Assembly (NCBI GenBank): GCA_022571515.1
Contig: JACZXQ010000002.1
Coordinates: 179,725 to 243,724, forward strand
From: Gemmatimonadota bacterium
GTDB taxonomy: Bacteria; Gemmatimonadota; Gemmatimonadetes; Longimicrobiales; Gaopeijiaceae
Direction: 5' to 3'
Length of the DNA stretch: 64,000 nucleotides
Shown here: positions 1 through 7,850 of the stretch, in pieces
Position numbering within the stretch: the stretch's first letter is position 1
Layout of the letters: the number at the start of each line of letters is the position of its first letter
Program-made: the position numbers and the translations under genes
The notes under the pieces: model-generated
The model's input: only the letters and a program-made list of their open reading frames with translations
Told to the model about the DNA's origin: nothing
Database searches by the model: none

Positions 1-81
1 AGTGGCGAAATCGCCCAGGTCTACACGATGAGAAAGGCGAGACGCATGCAGATTCAGAGCGCCGGGGCGGCCGCCTCGTGA
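1..81 (+). CDS. C-terminal end of an unidentified protein (partial)
   Basis: An open frame enters from the left edge and ends at TGA 79-81. It gives 26 residues, basic in the middle (MRKARRMQ) with an alanine-rich end. Too little is present to name a family. It lies 54 bp upstream of smpB on the same strand. The frame could be a chance opening, since only 26 codons are visible. Confidence 0.35.
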   Translation, partial: SGEIAQVYTMRKARRMQIQSAGAAAS

Positions 82-135
82 CGCCCGGAGGCGCGCGTGT
101 CGGCATCGCCCAGAGCTGCGTGACCGACTCGCTGG

Positions 136-609
136 ATGGATGCGATGGCTGAAAAAAGCGGCCGCAAGATCGTCGCCCGCAACCGCAAGGCGCGGCACGA
201 ATATGAGATCCTCGAGACCTACGAGGCGGGAATCGTGCTCCGGGGCCCGGAGGTGAAGTCGGTACGGGCGGGAAATATCGCGTTTCGTGACGCTTTCGCG
301 CGCCTCGAAGGTGGCGAAATACTGCTCTACAACCTCCACATCAGCCCCTATGAACCCGCGACCAACCAGAACGAAGATCCCACGCGCGTCCGAAAGCTCC
401 TGCTCCACAAGCAGGAGATTCGGCGCATGGTGGGCAAGGTCGAGGAGAAGGGGCTGACTCTGATTCCGCTGGACGTCTACTTCGCCCGCGGATACGCCAA
501 GGTCACCGTGGCGCTCGCGCGAGGACGCAAGCTCTATGACAAGCGAGACAAGCTGAAGAGGCAGACGCAGGAACGAGAGGCCAAACGGGCTATGGAATCG
601 GGCGAGTGA
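136..609 (+). CDS. smpB: SsrA-binding protein SmpB
   Basis: SmpB binds the tRNA-like end of tmRNA and brings it to stalled ribosomes for trans-translation. The 157-residue product has the family's usual size and signatures: the N-terminal NRKARHEYEI stretch, GPEVKSVRAGN, the NLHISPY segment, and a basic C-terminal tail (KLYDKRDKLKRQTQ) that inserts into the decoding centre. ATG 136 and ATG 145 are both possible starts; the second gives the more typical MAEK beginning, and neither has a strong Shine-Dalgarno. The tmRNA gene is not in this window. The 3' end overlaps the next start (GTG 606), so the two are probably co-translated. Confidence 0.97.
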   Translation: MDAMAEKSGRKIVARNRKARHEYEILETYEAGIVLRGPEVKSVRAGNIAFRDAFARLEGGEILLYNLHISPYEPATNQNEDPTRVRKLLLHKQEIRRMVGKVEEKGLTLIPLDVYFARGYAKVTVALARGRKLYDKRDKLKRQTQEREAKRAMESGE

Positions 610-1853
610 GCATGAGGCTTCGTAGTGCCCACCTGGCCGCCGCCGCTCTGCTCGCGCTGCCTGCTCCCGCTTTGGCGCAGGGGGCCGGGCAGCTGACCGT
701 GCGTGGCGCGGATGGCTCGTTCACGCTGCCGGTGGAATCCGAGCGGGGCTACGCCGTGGTCGCGGGTTCCTCGCTCGAGCGCTTGGGCTGGCGGCTGGAA
801 GTAGGGGACGAAGGAGTTGCCGCGACGCTTCCTGGTGGTGCGCGATTACGGCTCGGGTTCGGCACGCCGTTTTTTCACTGGGAGCAGGACGTCCTGCAGC
901 TGACCGACGCACCGTACGCCTCCGGCGGGCAGGCCTATGTGCCCGTGCAGCTCCTCGTGGATTTTCTGCCGGCTCGCCTGGACACCGTGTATCGCTTCAA
1001 CGAGGCCGAGTTCGTTCTCGAGATCCTCGCCCGTGAGGTTTGGTCGGCAGTCGCGTCCGAGGTCGACGTGACCGAGCCCGCGAGCGAGGCGCCCCTCGAG
1101 CCTGCTCCCCACCGGGCGGGGCCGTCGCTACCCCTGGTCGTGATCGATCCGGGGCATGGAGGTCGGGACCCGGGTGCCGTCGGCTCGTCGGGACGGTCCG
1201 AAAAGGACATCGCGCTCCGGATTGCCCGAGCGCTCGCCCGCGAGCTGCGGCGTGATGGAGACGTCGAGGTGCGGCTGACGAGAGACACCGATGTGCTCGT
1301 GCCGATATGGGAGCGGGGGCGGCGGGCAACAGCGTGGAAGGGAGATCGTCCTGGCATCTTCATCTCTCTCCACGCGAATGCCCTTCCTGGCCGGCGGTCG
1401 GTGCGTGGGTTCGAGACGTATTTCCTGTCGGAAGCCCGGACCGACCACGAGCGGCGCGTAGCGGAGAACGAAAATGCGCCGCTGGGGCTGGAGGGTGCCG
1501 GCGATCCGGCCGCCGTGAGCCCCGACCTCGACTTCATCCTCCGTGACCTGCGCAACAACGACCATCAGCACTGGTCGTCTGTGTTGGCGGCATCGATCCA
1601 AACTGCCCTCGAGAGCGTGCACACCGGCCCGAGCCGTGGCGTAAAACAGGGCCCCTTCGCCGTCATTACGAATGCGCTGATGCCGGCGGTGCTCATCGAG
1701 TTGGGCTTCCTCACCAACCGGCAGGACGAAAGGCTCCTGTCCAGCGAAGATTTCCAGGAGGGAGCAGCCCGATCGATCGCGGGCGCTGTACGCAGTTTTT
1801 TCGAGCGCTACCCACCTGGGCGGACCTCGCCGGCGCCGGGCGGCGGACGGTGA
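606..1853 (+). CDS. N-acetylmuramoyl-L-alanine amidase (Amidase_3), exported
   Basis: A zinc amidase that cleaves the bond between MurNAc and the peptide stem in the periplasm. The first 26 residues are a Sec signal peptide ending APALAQG. Residues about 30-145 form a beta-rich region resembling copper-amine-oxidase-N/AMIN-type wall-targeting domains. The catalytic domain starts near residue 176 with VVIDPGHGG; predicted zinc ligands are His184, Glu199 (SEKD) and His256 (SLHAN), with the catalytic Glu near 365 in IELGFLTN. The start is GTG 606, overlapping the smpB stop, or ATG 612 six bases on. No LysM domain is visible. It sits in a translationally coupled run with smpB and a TPR lipoprotein. 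Confidence 0.92.
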   Translation: MSMRLRSAHLAAAALLALPAPALAQGAGQLTVRGADGSFTLPVESERGYAVVAGSSLERLGWRLEVGDEGVAATLPGGARLRLGFGTPFFHWEQDVLQLTDAPYASGGQAYVPVQLLVDFLPARLDTVYRFNEAEFVLEILAREVWSAVASEVDVTEPASEAPLEPAPHRAGPSLPLVVIDPGHGGRDPGAVGSSGRSEKDIALRIARALARELRRDGDVEVRLTRDTDVLVPIWERGRRATAWKGDRPGIFISLHANALPGRRSVRGFETYFLSEARTDHERRVAENENAPLGLEGAGDPAAVSPDLDFILRDLRNNDHQHWSSVLAASIQTALESVHTGPSRGVKQGPFAVITNALMPAVLIELGFLTNRQDERLLSSEDFQEGAARSIAGAVRSFFERYPPGRTSPAPGGGR

Positions 1854-3292
1854 TGCGGGCGGGCTCGCTTCGTCGAGCCTCGGCCCTCCTCTTTTTTTGT
1901 GCGTTGCCGCACGGATGCGTCTATCTCAACTCGGTCTACAACGCGAAGCGCGTGTTTGGCGATGCGGAGAAGGCCCGTTGGGAGGGTCGAGATACGATGC
2001 TCGAGGAGATGTACGGGGATGTCGTAGACAAGGCCACGCGGGCGTATGCCGCCGACCCCGATGGCAAGTGGGCCGATGATGCCCTCTATTTGTCGGGGTT
2101 GGCACACCTGCGCCTGGGAGAGTTGGAGGACGCGCGAACGGCCCTCACCGCGACCAGGAGCCTGACTACCGACTCCGTGTTGGACGCCTCCGCAAGGATG
2201 TACCTCGGTGCTGTGGAGGTGGCGGCCGGGGAGCTCGAGTTGGGCGTGGAGTTCCTCAACGAGGCCCTCGGCGACGTCACGGAGCGGCGGGTTCGTGGCG
2301 AGGGTTATCTGTGGCGGGCCCGAGCGCTGCTCCAGTTGGGCCGGATCGAACTCGGGTGGGCCGACCTCGATCTGGCGGCAGCGGCAGACGACCGTTACCG
2401 GGTCCCTGCCGATCTCGAGCGGCTCATATGGGGGGTGCGGTACGACGACATCGACAGGGCGTTCCGTGGTGTCCAGGGACTGATGCGCCGTAGTGGCGCG
2501 CGTCGGTTCGGTGACTCGATCCGCTTCCTGGTGGAGCGTGCGGCCGACGAATGGGGTCCTGCGGTGGCGGTAGGCCTCTTGGCGCGCGCGGAATCGGCAC
2601 CCTGGTCCCGGGCCGAGCGGGACCGGCTGCTCATGCAGCGTGCCTACTTCGCGCACGCTGCCGGGGACACGACACAGGCGGTCGCCGATGCGCTCCGAGT
2701 GGGTGGGGGAGTGGGTCCGATTGCGGACTCGGCTCGTGTGACTGTCGCCGGTTGGCGGTTGGAGGTGAGCCAGCTTTTCCAGCTCACCGAGATCCGGTCA
2801 CTGCTGCTGCCGGCGGTGAGCTCGGTGCGAGCCCGCGAGATCGTCAACTCTATTCGACGTATCGGTCTGCTGGTCGATCGAGGCTTGGACGGGAACCGGC
2901 TCGGATTCTTCGCCGCGGCCCAGGAGTCCCGCGACGTCTTGAAGGCCAACGCCCTGGCCGTGGGGCTGTTTCTGGCTTACGCCGACTTCGATCCGGACTC
3001 GCCATGGGTCGGGAAGGCGCTCCTTTCAGCGCTTCCACTCGCCGCGGATGTGACGGAACAGAAGGCGATCGAGAGTCGCATCGGTGCACTCCCGGTAGAC
3101 GCCTATGTTCGCTATGCTCGTCGGGGCGTGAGGGACGGATCGCTGGGCCTGCTCGAGGCCGAGCTCCAGCGCATGCTCGACTCCTTGCTCGCCGCGATGG
3201 AAGCGGACTTGGTACAGCGACGCCTGCTCCTCTCGGATCCGGCCCGGCCCGATACGACGACGGTCCCCCCAGGTAGGCCTGGAGGCATGTGA
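1853..3292 (+). CDS. TPR-like outer-membrane lipoprotein, function unknown
   Basis: The N-terminus has a basic and hydrophobic signal with a lipobox-like LPHGC (Cys about 22), so a lipoprotein is likely. The rest (about 455 residues) is helical with TPR-like repeats: ALYLSGLAHLRLGELEDA near residue 80, then LGAVEVAAGELELGVEFLNE and LWRARALLQLGRIELG. There are no catalytic motifs. ATG 1853 shares its A with the amidase stop (TGATG coupling); GTG 1850 is an alternative. Position after a wall amidase suggests a cell-envelope role, but that is inference only. I do not recognise a named family. Confidence 0.75.
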   Translation: MRAGSLRRASALLFFCALPHGCVYLNSVYNAKRVFGDAEKARWEGRDTMLEEMYGDVVDKATRAYAADPDGKWADDALYLSGLAHLRLGELEDARTALTATRSLTTDSVLDASARMYLGAVEVAAGELELGVEFLNEALGDVTERRVRGEGYLWRARALLQLGRIELGWADLDLAAAADDRYRVPADLERLIWGVRYDDIDRAFRGVQGLMRRSGARRFGDSIRFLVERAADEWGPAVAVGLLARAESAPWSRAERDRLLMQRAYFAHAAGDTTQAVADALRVGGGVGPIADSARVTVAGWRLEVSQLFQLTEIRSLLLPAVSSVRAREIVNSIRRIGLLVDRGLDGNRLGFFAAAQESRDVLKANALAVGLFLAYADFDPDSPWVGKALLSALPLAADVTEQKAIESRIGALPVDAYVRYARRGVRDGSLGLLEAELQRMLDSLLAAMEADLVQRRLLLSDPARPDTTTVPPGRPGGM

Positions 3293-3294
3293 CA

Positions 3295-4230
3295 ATGCGC
3301 TTGGAGCAAACGATTTTCGGAGCACGGTTCCGGAACCCCGTCATGTTGGCGGCGGGAACCTGCGGCTTCGGCGAAGAGCTCATTCAGGTCACCGACCTGG
3401 ACGCGCTGGGCGGATTGGTGACCAAATCCGTGACGCTCGAGGCCAGGCACGGAAACCCTGCGCCACGCGTGGCCGAGGTGGGGAGTGCGATGATCAACTC
3501 GATCGGGCTCACCAATCCGGGACTCGATGCCGTGCGCACGGAAAAGCTGCCCTGGATCAGGGAGCACCTCGGCAACCTCCAGGTCTTCGTGTCCGTGGCG
3601 GGCCACACACCGGACGAGTACTACACGATTGTCGAGACCTTGAACGACGAGAGCGGCTTTCTGGGGTTCGAGCTCAACCTGTCATGCCCGAACGACTCTC
3701 GCCTAGGCGGGTTGCCGTTCGCGCTCGACCACGGCGCCCTCGAGGAAGTCATGCGCGGAGTTCGATCGCGCACCCGGCGCCCTTTGCTCGCGAAGCTGGC
3801 CCCGAACGATCCCGCCATTGGAGCCACCGCCGCCTTGGCGGCCGAGGCCGGTGCCGATGGGGTGACCCTCGTGAACACGTTGCCGGGCCTGGTGATCGAT
3901 GCGGCCACGCGGCGGCCTCTCCTGGGGGCCGGGCCTGGTGGTGTGAGCGGCCCCGCGATAAGGGCGGTCGGCGTGCATGCCGTATGGCAGGCCAAGAAGA
4001 GCACGGAGGTCCCATTGGTGGGGGTCGGGGGGATCACCAACGGTGAAGACGCGGTTCAATATCTGTTGGCCGGTGCGTCTCTGGTGCAGGTCGGGACGGC
4101 CTCGTTCGCCGACCCTCGGGCCGGTGAACGAGTGGTGGGCGGGCTCCGGGCGTACGGCAAGAAGATGGGCATCGCGGCTGTCGACGAACTCGTGGGCGCG
4201 ATGAAGCCTCCGGGGGCTTCCGATGGCTGA
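3295..4230 (+). CDS. pyrD: Dihydroorotate dehydrogenase, class 1 (1B-like) catalytic subunit
   Basis: Oxidises dihydroorotate to orotate, the fourth step of UMP synthesis, using FMN. The sequence has the class 1 signature ELNLSCPN, with the catalytic Cys near residue 131 (class 2 enzymes have Ser here), KLAPND, and the FMN-phosphate region VGVGGITNGEDAVQYLLAGA followed by VQVGTA. ATG 3295 is chosen over GTG 3289 because GGAGG at 3281-3285 is nine bases from it. Its 3' end overlaps pyrF by 8 bp. Class 1B enzymes normally need the iron-sulfur flavoprotein PyrK, which is not encoded in this window. Confidence 0.95.
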   Translation: MRLEQTIFGARFRNPVMLAAGTCGFGEELIQVTDLDALGGLVTKSVTLEARHGNPAPRVAEVGSAMINSIGLTNPGLDAVRTEKLPWIREHLGNLQVFVSVAGHTPDEYYTIVETLNDESGFLGFELNLSCPNDSRLGGLPFALDHGALEEVMRGVRSRTRRPLLAKLAPNDPAIGATAALAAEAGADGVTLVNTLPGLVIDAATRRPLLGAGPGGVSGPAIRAVGVHAVWQAKKSTEVPLVGVGGITNGEDAVQYLLAGASLVQVGTASFADPRAGERVVGGLRAYGKKMGIAAVDELVGAMKPPGASDG

Positions 4231-4906
4231 AATCATCGTGGCACTCGACTTCGCCTCGGCGGATGACGCGATGTCGATGGTCGATCTGCTCGGGACCGAG
4301 GGGGATTTCTACAAGGTCGGGCTCGAGCTCTATACGCGGGCCGGTCCGGAGATCGTGAGGAGCCTCACGCAAACGGGGAGGCGGGTCTTTCTCGACCTCA
4401 AGTTGCACGACATTCCGAATACCGTAGTTGGAGGCGTAAGCGCGGCGGCCGCCCTGGGGGTCGAGTTGCTCACGGTTCACTGTTCTGGTGGACGCGCGAT
4501 GTTGGAGGCCGCGGCGGACGCTGCCGCCGGACGGCTCGGCTTAATAGGTGTGACGCTCCTGACCTCGCTCGCCACGGAGGATATCGAAGCCGTGTGGGGC
4601 AGGAGCGGAGCGAACATCGGGGACGAGGTCCTGCGGCTCGGAGCCCTGGCGAGGGAGGCCGGACTGAGCGGCGTGGTGGCTTCGGGGTCGGAGGTGGCTC
4701 GCCTCAAGTCCGAGTTGGGCGCGGACTTCAAGGTGGTGACGCCGGGGATTCGCCCGGCGGGCAGTGACGTTGCGGATCAGGCGCGTGTCGTCACGCCGGC
4801 CGCCGCCGCCGCGTCCGGGTCCGACTATCTCGTCGTCGGCAGGCCGGTGACACGGGCGGAGGATCCGGCCGCAGCATTACGGGCGATCCGCGAGGAGGCC
4901 GCGTAA
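4223..4906 (+). CDS. pyrF: Orotidine 5'-phosphate decarboxylase
   Basis: Decarboxylates OMP to UMP, the last step of the de novo pyrimidine pathway. The 227-residue TIM-barrel protein carries ALDF (Asp9), Lys31, the catalytic DLKLHDIPNTV motif (Asp58, Lys60, Asp63), the TVHCSGG turn, and the phosphate-binding TPGIRP and VVGRPVTRAEDP segments. It overlaps pyrD at its start and the next gene at its stop, so pyrD, pyrF and the following ORF are very likely one transcript. Confidence 0.97.
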   Translation: MAEIIVALDFASADDAMSMVDLLGTEGDFYKVGLELYTRAGPEIVRSLTQTGRRVFLDLKLHDIPNTVVGGVSAAAALGVELLTVHCSGGRAMLEAAADAAAGRLGLIGVTLLTSLATEDIEAVWGRSGANIGDEVLRLGALAREAGLSGVVASGSEVARLKSELGADFKVVTPGIRPAGSDVADQARVVTPAAAAASGSDYLVVGRPVTRAEDPAAALRAIREEAA

Positions 4907-5415
4907 TGATCGCGTGCGCGCCCATACTCGTGATCGGTCTCCTCGGAGCCACGTTGCCGCCCCCCCCCCGGGCGCCCCCCGCGGTGCCCTCCGCAGTGCC
5001 CGCGGTGTCACCGACACTCGGCCAGGAGACCCTTTCACAGGTGGTTTCGAGGCTCTCTCAGGCGTGGGTCGACGGTGACCTGGAGGCGATCGGGTCACTG
5101 GTGGCTTCGGCGGGGGTGCACATCACGCTCGGCGGGCAGGACTACCATGTACTCACCGAGAGACAGGCCGTGGCGACGATCCGGGGCTTGCTGAGGCAAT
5201 ATGATGGCCGTGGCTTCGAAGTGACGCGCGTGTCCGAGTTGGGTGGGGCGCCCTCTCGAGGGATCTCGGAGGTCGCGTGGGAGGCGGTGGACCGGGGCTC
5301 GGGCGAGCTGGTCCGCCGAACCCTGTTCATCGCGCTCATCCTGGAGGCTGGGGCCTGGCGGGTGGAGGATCTGCGGGTTCTGTTGCCACGCCGACCTTCG
5401 ACCACAACACGATGA
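4906..5415 (+). CDS. Small exported protein with an NTF2-like C-terminal half
   Basis: A 169-residue protein with a short hydrophobic leader (MIACAPILVIGLLGATL) followed by a Pro/Ala-rich stretch. From residue about 40 it reads like an NTF2/SnoaL-type fold: a helix with AWVDGDLEAIGSLV, HITLGGQDYHVLTERQAV, then beta strands ending AGAWRVEDLRVLLPRR. The start ATG overlaps the pyrF stop (TAATG) and has a good Shine-Dalgarno (CGAGGAGG). Codons 18-22 contain a run of ten C (4960-4969). The 3' end overlaps cysS (ATGA). Ligand or partner unknown. Confidence 0.72.
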   Translation: MIACAPILVIGLLGATLPPPPRAPPAVPSAVPAVSPTLGQETLSQVVSRLSQAWVDGDLEAIGSLVASAGVHITLGGQDYHVLTERQAVATIRGLLRQYDGRGFEVTRVSELGGAPSRGISEVAWEAVDRGSGELVRRTLFIALILEAGAWRVEDLRVLLPRRPSTTTR

Positions 5416-6845
5416 CGCTCAGACTCTACAACACGCTCCAGCGGGCGGCCGTCCCCTTCGAACCGCTCGATCCGCCGACCGTGCGCATGTACGCGTGCGG
5501 GCCCACGATCTACGATTTCGCACACGTCGGGAATTACCGAAGCTTCGTAGTCTACGACCTGCTGCGCCGCTATCTGATGTGGCTCGGCTACGACGTCCGC
5601 TTCGTGATGAACTTGACCGACGTCGACGACAAGGTGATCGATGGCGCGGCGAAGGCCGGCCTCGACATCAGGGAATTCACCGCCCCGTTCGGCGAGGCCA
5701 TCCTTCGGGACGCCGAGACCCTAGGCATTCTACCCGCGGACGCCTACCCCATGGCCACTCAGCACATCGAGGGCATGGTCGAATGGGTGCGGCGCCTGGA
5801 AGAAAAGGGGCTCGCCTACGCGGCGGACGACGGCTCGGTGTATTTCAGGATCGCGGGGTTCGAGACATACGGCGACCTCAAGGGCCTGGATCCGGACTCG
5901 CTGAAGACAGGCGCGCGCGTCGATGTGGACGAGTACGAGAAGGACGACGCTCGGGACTTCGCTTTGTGGAAGGCGGCGAAGCCGGTGGACGCTGAGGTGG
6001 GCGCCGCGTGGGATTCGCCCTGGGGCAAAGGGAGGCCGGGATGGCACCTCGAGTGTTCGGTGATGAGCATCGCCGAGCTCGGTGAGACGCTCGACATCCA
6101 TCTCGGCGGGGAAGACCTGATCTTCCCTCATCACGAGAACGAGATCGCCCAATCCGAAGGCGTGACGGGACAGCCCTTCGTTCGCTTCTGGGTGCACGTC
6201 AAGCACCTGATCCTCGAAGGCGAGAAGATGTCCAAATCGCTGGGCAACACCGTCACCGTGCGTGAGCTTCTCGACGAGGGGGTCGAGCCGGCCGCCATTC
6301 GCCACGAGCTCATGAGCGCGCAGTACCGAAGGGAGCTGAACTTCACGCGGGAAGGTCTGGCCGCCTCTTCCGCCGCGGTACAGCGGCTGGTTGATTTTCA
6401 TGCCCGCCTCGAGGAGCTGACGCCGACCGAAGGTGCGGACGACACGCGGGTCGCCTCGCTGGCGGATGCGGCCCTCGGTCGTTTCCGGGCGGCTCTGGAC
6501 GACGACTTGAACTCGGCCGAAGCGCTCGCCGCCCTGTTCGTGTTCGTCAAGGAGGTCAACGCCGAGTTGGACACGGCGGCGCAGGTGAACGCGGGGGACC
6601 GCCAGGCAGCGCTCGATGCCATCGAGTCCATGGACCGGGTCCTTGGATTGGTATCCCTCGCGCAAGCCGGCCGGGCCGTGGACGACGACGTGGCCGCTTG
6701 GGCCGACGATATGGTGGCCGAGCGCGACCAGGCTCGTAAGGACAAGGACTTCGCGCGGGCCGACGCCATCAGGGACGAGTTGGCGGCCAAGGGTCTGGTC
6801 CTGGAGGACTCGGCCGAGGGGACGCGCTGGAAGGTCGTTCGCTGA
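5412..6845 (+). CDS. cysS: Cysteinyl-tRNA synthetase
   Basis: Class I synthetase that charges tRNA-Cys. At 477 residues it is the usual bacterial length. Visible are the Zn/cysteine-binding Cys29 in YACGPTIYD, the HIGH-type HVGN (38-41), LECSVMS (Cys about 213), HHENE (about 239), and KMSKSLGN (about 273). The C-terminal helical and anticodon-recognition domains follow. The start at ATG 5412 is fixed by overlap with the previous stop and by the family's conserved beginning (LRLYNTL). No terminator is visible in the short gap after the gene. Confidence 0.97.
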   Translation: MTLRLYNTLQRAAVPFEPLDPPTVRMYACGPTIYDFAHVGNYRSFVVYDLLRRYLMWLGYDVRFVMNLTDVDDKVIDGAAKAGLDIREFTAPFGEAILRDAETLGILPADAYPMATQHIEGMVEWVRRLEEKGLAYAADDGSVYFRIAGFETYGDLKGLDPDSLKTGARVDVDEYEKDDARDFALWKAAKPVDAEVGAAWDSPWGKGRPGWHLECSVMSIAELGETLDIHLGGEDLIFPHHENEIAQSEGVTGQPFVRFWVHVKHLILEGEKMSKSLGNTVTVRELLDEGVEPAAIRHELMSAQYRRELNFTREGLAASSAAVQRLVDFHARLEELTPTEGADDTRVASLADAALGRFRAALDDDLNSAEALAALFVFVKEVNAELDTAAQVNAGDRQAALDAIESMDRVLGLVSLAQAGRAVDDDVAAWADDMVAERDQARKDKDFARADAIRDELAAKGLVLEDSAEGTRWKVVR

Positions 6846-6872
6846 GGTCTCCGGATCGACAGCAGCGTCGGG

Positions 6873-7322
6873 TCAACGCACCGTAATACGTCCCACCATT
6901 CCTGCTGCCTCGTGGATGGTGCAGAGGTAGGTGTACTCCCCCGGGGTGTCGAACACCACCGAGAAGCGCTGGCCGGGATCGAGCAGGCCCGAGTCCCAGG
7001 GCTCCGCGCCCTCGGGTAGCAAGGCGTGCTCCGGTACGGCGGCCTTGCCCGGCCCATCGGACGTGGTGTGCGGCAGGGCCCCTTCCTGGATCCAGACCAC
7101 GGTGTCTCCCACGTTGATCAGGGCGTGCTCGGGGCCGAACGCCATGTCATCGGACATGCGGATGACGAGCATGCCCTCACTGGACTCCACCGGGGCGACC
7201 GTCCCCTGGTTCGACGTATCTCCACCGGCGGACCCGTCGGGCTCCGGAGCGCAGGCCGCCAGAACGATCAACGTGGCGCCGGCGGCGACTCTGTAGTTCT
7301 TCATCATGCTGAGGAGCCTCAT
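6873..7322 (-). CDS. Cupredoxin (plastocyanin/azurin-like) lipoprotein
   Basis: Type 1 copper protein, probably an electron carrier or sensor outside the inner membrane. It has a signal with lipobox LAAC, an acidic Ser/Gly linker, then a cupredoxin fold: GDTVVWIQEGALPHTT supplies the first His, and YTYLCTIHEAAGM near the C-terminus supplies Cys, His and Met. All four expected copper ligands are present. ATG 7322 and the in-frame ATG pair at 7307/7304 are both plausible starts. It is transcribed divergently from the next gene across a 60-bp gap and convergently with cysS. Confidence 0.85.
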   Translation of the reverse strand: MRLLSMMKNYRVAAGATLIVLAACAPEPDGSAGGDTSNQGTVAPVESSEGMLVIRMSDDMAFGPEHALINVGDTVVWIQEGALPHTTSDGPGKAAVPEHALLPEGAEPWDSGLLDPGQRFSVVFDTPGEYTYLCTIHEAAGMVGRITVR

Positions 7323-7382
7323 AGATCGAACCTGCCTTCACATGGGGAACCTGCACGCCCGGTCCAAGGTTTCGGGGGCACT

Positions 7383-7850
7383 ATGAGTGTAATCCATCCG
7401 TTGTTCGTGCATCTGCACATTGCGTTTCTCTTCATGGCCTTCGTGGCCATGTACACTTGGCTCCTGCGCGGCTTGACCACCAGCGTGTTCGAAGACCGCA
7501 TCTACCGCTTCGCCCGCACGAACACATGGGCGGGCGTGATCACGGTCGCGATCTCGATGGTAGCGGGGCTCAGGGACGGGTTCTTCGGGCACATCGCCCG
7601 CTTCAGCGGGCCCGTGGGCGGTTGGTTGGCCATCAAGGTAGCCCTGGCGTTCCTGCTGTTGCTGGTCTATGGGCTCTTCTTGTACTGGAGCGCGAAAAAG
7701 AAATCGTACCTCCAGGAAAATCGTGTCGTCATGGCGTGGTGCCTCGGTACCCAACTCGTGGGCATCGTCCTGGTGGCCGTGATCACGGCGATCGGAACCA
7801 TGCTCGTCTACTACCGGCAGGTCCTTCCGGCTTTCACGTTTCCGTTTTGA
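7383..7850 (+). CDS. Four-helix integral membrane protein (DUF2231-like)
   Basis: 155 residues with four predicted membrane helices: HPLFVHLHIAFLFMAFVAMY, NTWAGVITVAISMVAGL, LAIKVALAFLLLLVYGLFLY and GTQLVGIVLVAVITAIGTML. The N-terminal HPLFVHLHIAF, with His residues at the membrane face, resembles DUF2231-type proteins often found beside cytochromes or copper proteins. The start at ATG 7383 has a G-rich Shine-Dalgarno (CGGGGG). Its stop overlaps the NADH dehydrogenase start (TGATG), suggesting the products are made together. A haem or quinone role is possible but not shown. Confidence 0.75.
   Translation: MSVIHPLFVHLHIAFLFMAFVAMYTWLLRGLTTSVFEDRIYRFARTNTWAGVITVAISMVAGLRDGFFGHIARFSGPVGGWLAIKVALAFLLLLVYGLFLYWSAKKKSYLQENRVVMAWCLGTQLVGIVLVAVITAIGTMLVYYRQVLPAFTFPF

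Noticed and set aside
7026..7382. Upstream extension of the small membrane protein gene
   Set aside because: The extension runs antisense through the cupredoxin gene; ATG 7383 with a G-rich Shine-Dalgarno and the HPLFVHLHI beginning is the real start.
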